The notes under the pieces: model-generated
Database searches by the model: none
Told to the model about the DNA's origin: nothing
The model's input: the letters and a program-made list of their open reading frames with translations, nothing else
Program-made: the position numbers and the translations under genes
In this document: piece by piece, positions 63,133 through 64,000 of the stretch
How positions within the stretch are numbered: the first letter of the stretch is position 1
Layout of the letters: each line of letters begins with the position of its first letter
Origin: CAZVYJ01 sp964631565
GTDB lineage: Bacteria > Planctomycetota > Phycisphaerae > SM23-33
Assembly (NCBI GenBank): GCA_964631565.1
Contig: CAZVYJ010000010.1
Location: 1 to 64,000, forward strand
DNA: 64,000 bases
Direction of reading: 5' to 3'

Positions 63133-63501
63133 ATGCAGGACGAATTCGTCATCCAGATGCACAGCGGCTACGGTCCGGTCCATTATGACCTTATGCTCCA
63201 GAAAGAGGAAACCCTGGCGACGTGGCAGTTGAGCTGCTGCCCGGTTCACGCTGCGGCGGACAAGGCAATTGCGGCAAAGCGGCTGAACAACCATCGAACG
63301 GCATACCTGTCATATGAGGGGCCGGTAAGCGGCGAACGCGGGCGGGTCGAAATAGTCGACAAGGGAACGTACGAACTCATCAGTGAAGACGATAGCCGCT
63401 GGGTAATCCGGCTTCACGGCCAGTGCGTCAAAGGCACGTACGAACTGAAGCACACAGGCCCGGGTGACTGCTGGCAGTTAATACATGCTGAAGAAAGTTA
63501 A
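63133..63501 (+). CDS. Standalone LigD-type 3'-phosphoesterase domain protein
   Basis: The 122-residue protein shows the phosphoesterase-domain pattern of bacterial DNA ligase D: FVIQMHSGYGPVHYDLMLQ (with the HYDL stretch), TWQL, and YEGPVSGERGRVEIVDKGTYEL. It probably trims 3' ends in non-homologous end joining or ribonucleotide repair. Standalone versions occur in Planctomycetota (general knowledge). It overlaps the 3' end of the next gene, which is convergent. Confidence 0.75.
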   Translation: MQDEFVIQMHSGYGPVHYDLMLQKEETLATWQLSCCPVHAAADKAIAAKRLNNHRTAYLSYEGPVSGERGRVEIVDKGTYELISEDDSRWVIRLHGQCVKGTYELKHTGPGDCWQLIHAEES

Positions 63502-64000
63502 TTACCTTCCGGTTTTTCGGCCGGGACGAAGTACAATTCCAAAATCCCGTCATCGATTCTGATATCGGCCACCCTCACCCACTGCACGCTCGGCCTGGCC
63601 TGGAACACTACCGGAATAGGTTTTTCGTCGATAGCTGCTATGACTGCGGCGAGTCCTTTTGTGATATTCTCCGCAGAGTTTCCGTCTGAGTCTTCCTTCC
63701 CGCCTCCGAACAAATCGTCCTTCCGATCTCGAATCCACGGTTTGACCAGCGCCACCGGCAGCGGGACGATGCCTATTTTCGCATGAACAATCTCCACCTT
63801 GAGTTTCCGGTCGTCGCCTATGGTGAGTTTCAGCCCGACAGACAGGACCTTGCCGTAATCGCGGGTTCGGACCATGAGCGTGAGCACGCCGTTATCCATC
63901 GCCGCAGCAGGTTCGGCAAAACCGGCACGGTCCATCTTCTTGTACAATTCCCCACGGTCCTGGCCTGACTTACTTGTAAGAAACGCTATCTCATCCATAG
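63498..64000 (-). CDS. Unknown protein, possibly truncated by the right edge
   Basis: A 166-residue frame is visible from an ATG at 63998, and it stays open to the edge, so the true start may lie outside. It contains VLTLMVRTRDYGKVLSVGLKLTIGDDRKLKVEIVHAKIGIVPLP and a C-terminal beta-rich block. No family, signal peptide or membrane helix is recognised. Confidence 0.55.
   Translation of the reverse strand, partial: MDEIAFLTSKSGQDRGELYKKMDRAGFAEPAAAMDNGVLTLMVRTRDYGKVLSVGLKLTIGDDRKLKVEIVHAKIGIVPLPVALVKPWIRDRKDDLFGGGKEDSDGNSAENITKGLAAVIAAIDEKPIPVVFQARPSVQWVRVADIRIDDGILELYFVPAEKPEGN

Noticed and set aside
1..64000. CRISPR arrays or rRNA genes
   Set aside because: No regularly spaced identical repeats with unique spacers and no rRNA-like sequence were seen. 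The 7-9 base arrays have no spacers.

Overview
The window looks like a chromosome segment of a G+C-rich, Gram-negative heterotroph. The best guess is Planctomycetota, probably a Phycisphaerae-like lineage. Support: a PEP-CTERM exported protein, GH172/DUF2961 and other glycoside hydrolases, a standalone LigD-type phosphoesterase, an Nqr-type Na+ pump beside a K+-dependent membrane pyrophosphatase, complete peptidoglycan genes (murI, murD), and short degenerate repeat mosaics. The taxonomic call is inference from gene content, not from a marker phylogeny.

Layout. 1-1.9 kb: the 3' part of a large helicase-nuclease of defence-island type, more A/T-rich than the rest. 2-9.6 kb: two small membrane proteins, then a leftward operon of secreted GH2 and GH172 enzymes. 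9.7-18.7 kb: leftward housekeeping genes (argS with a free-standing ArgS N-domain-like protein upstream, rsfS, hppA, rpsU, pgeF, a HEAT-repeat lipoprotein, murI) and a rightward thioesterase. 18.9-23.7 kb: nqrBCDEF plus one unknown gene, with no nqrA. 23.9-37.8 kb: GH78-like, six-hairpin and GH36 enzymes mixed with a cysteine/sulfur block (rrf2-cysH-DUF2061-sir leftward, cysK rightward), tspO, and an AraC regulator divergent from a PEP-CTERM gene. 38-41 kb: two glycosyltransferases and tRNA-Arg(TCT). 41.6-48.6 kb: a small HTH-like gene, gpsA, a paired M16 peptidase set, murD and purB.

48.8-63.1 kb: one unbroken rightward run of about eighteen tailed-phage structural genes (portal, scaffold, SU10-like capsid, connectors, tail and hub proteins, holin/lipoprotein-like genes). 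I could not find a large terminase, tape measure, integrase, repressor or replication gene. It reads as a reduced, long-resident prophage remnant or a domesticated particle (gene-transfer-agent-like). 63.1-64 kb: a LigD phosphoesterase-domain protein and an unknown gene running to the edge.

How it works together: Na+/K+-linked energetics (Nqr, HppA) would sit alongside a plant or algal polysaccharide diet (beta-galactosyl, alpha-galactosyl, rhamnosyl-like and furanosyl substrates). Assimilatory sulfate reduction to cysteine is probably controlled by the Rrf2 protein. The most unusual sequence-level features are several families of quasi-tandem repeats with 7-9 base periods. They lie between genes, inside argS, at a lipoprotein start, and inside the phage-like cluster.
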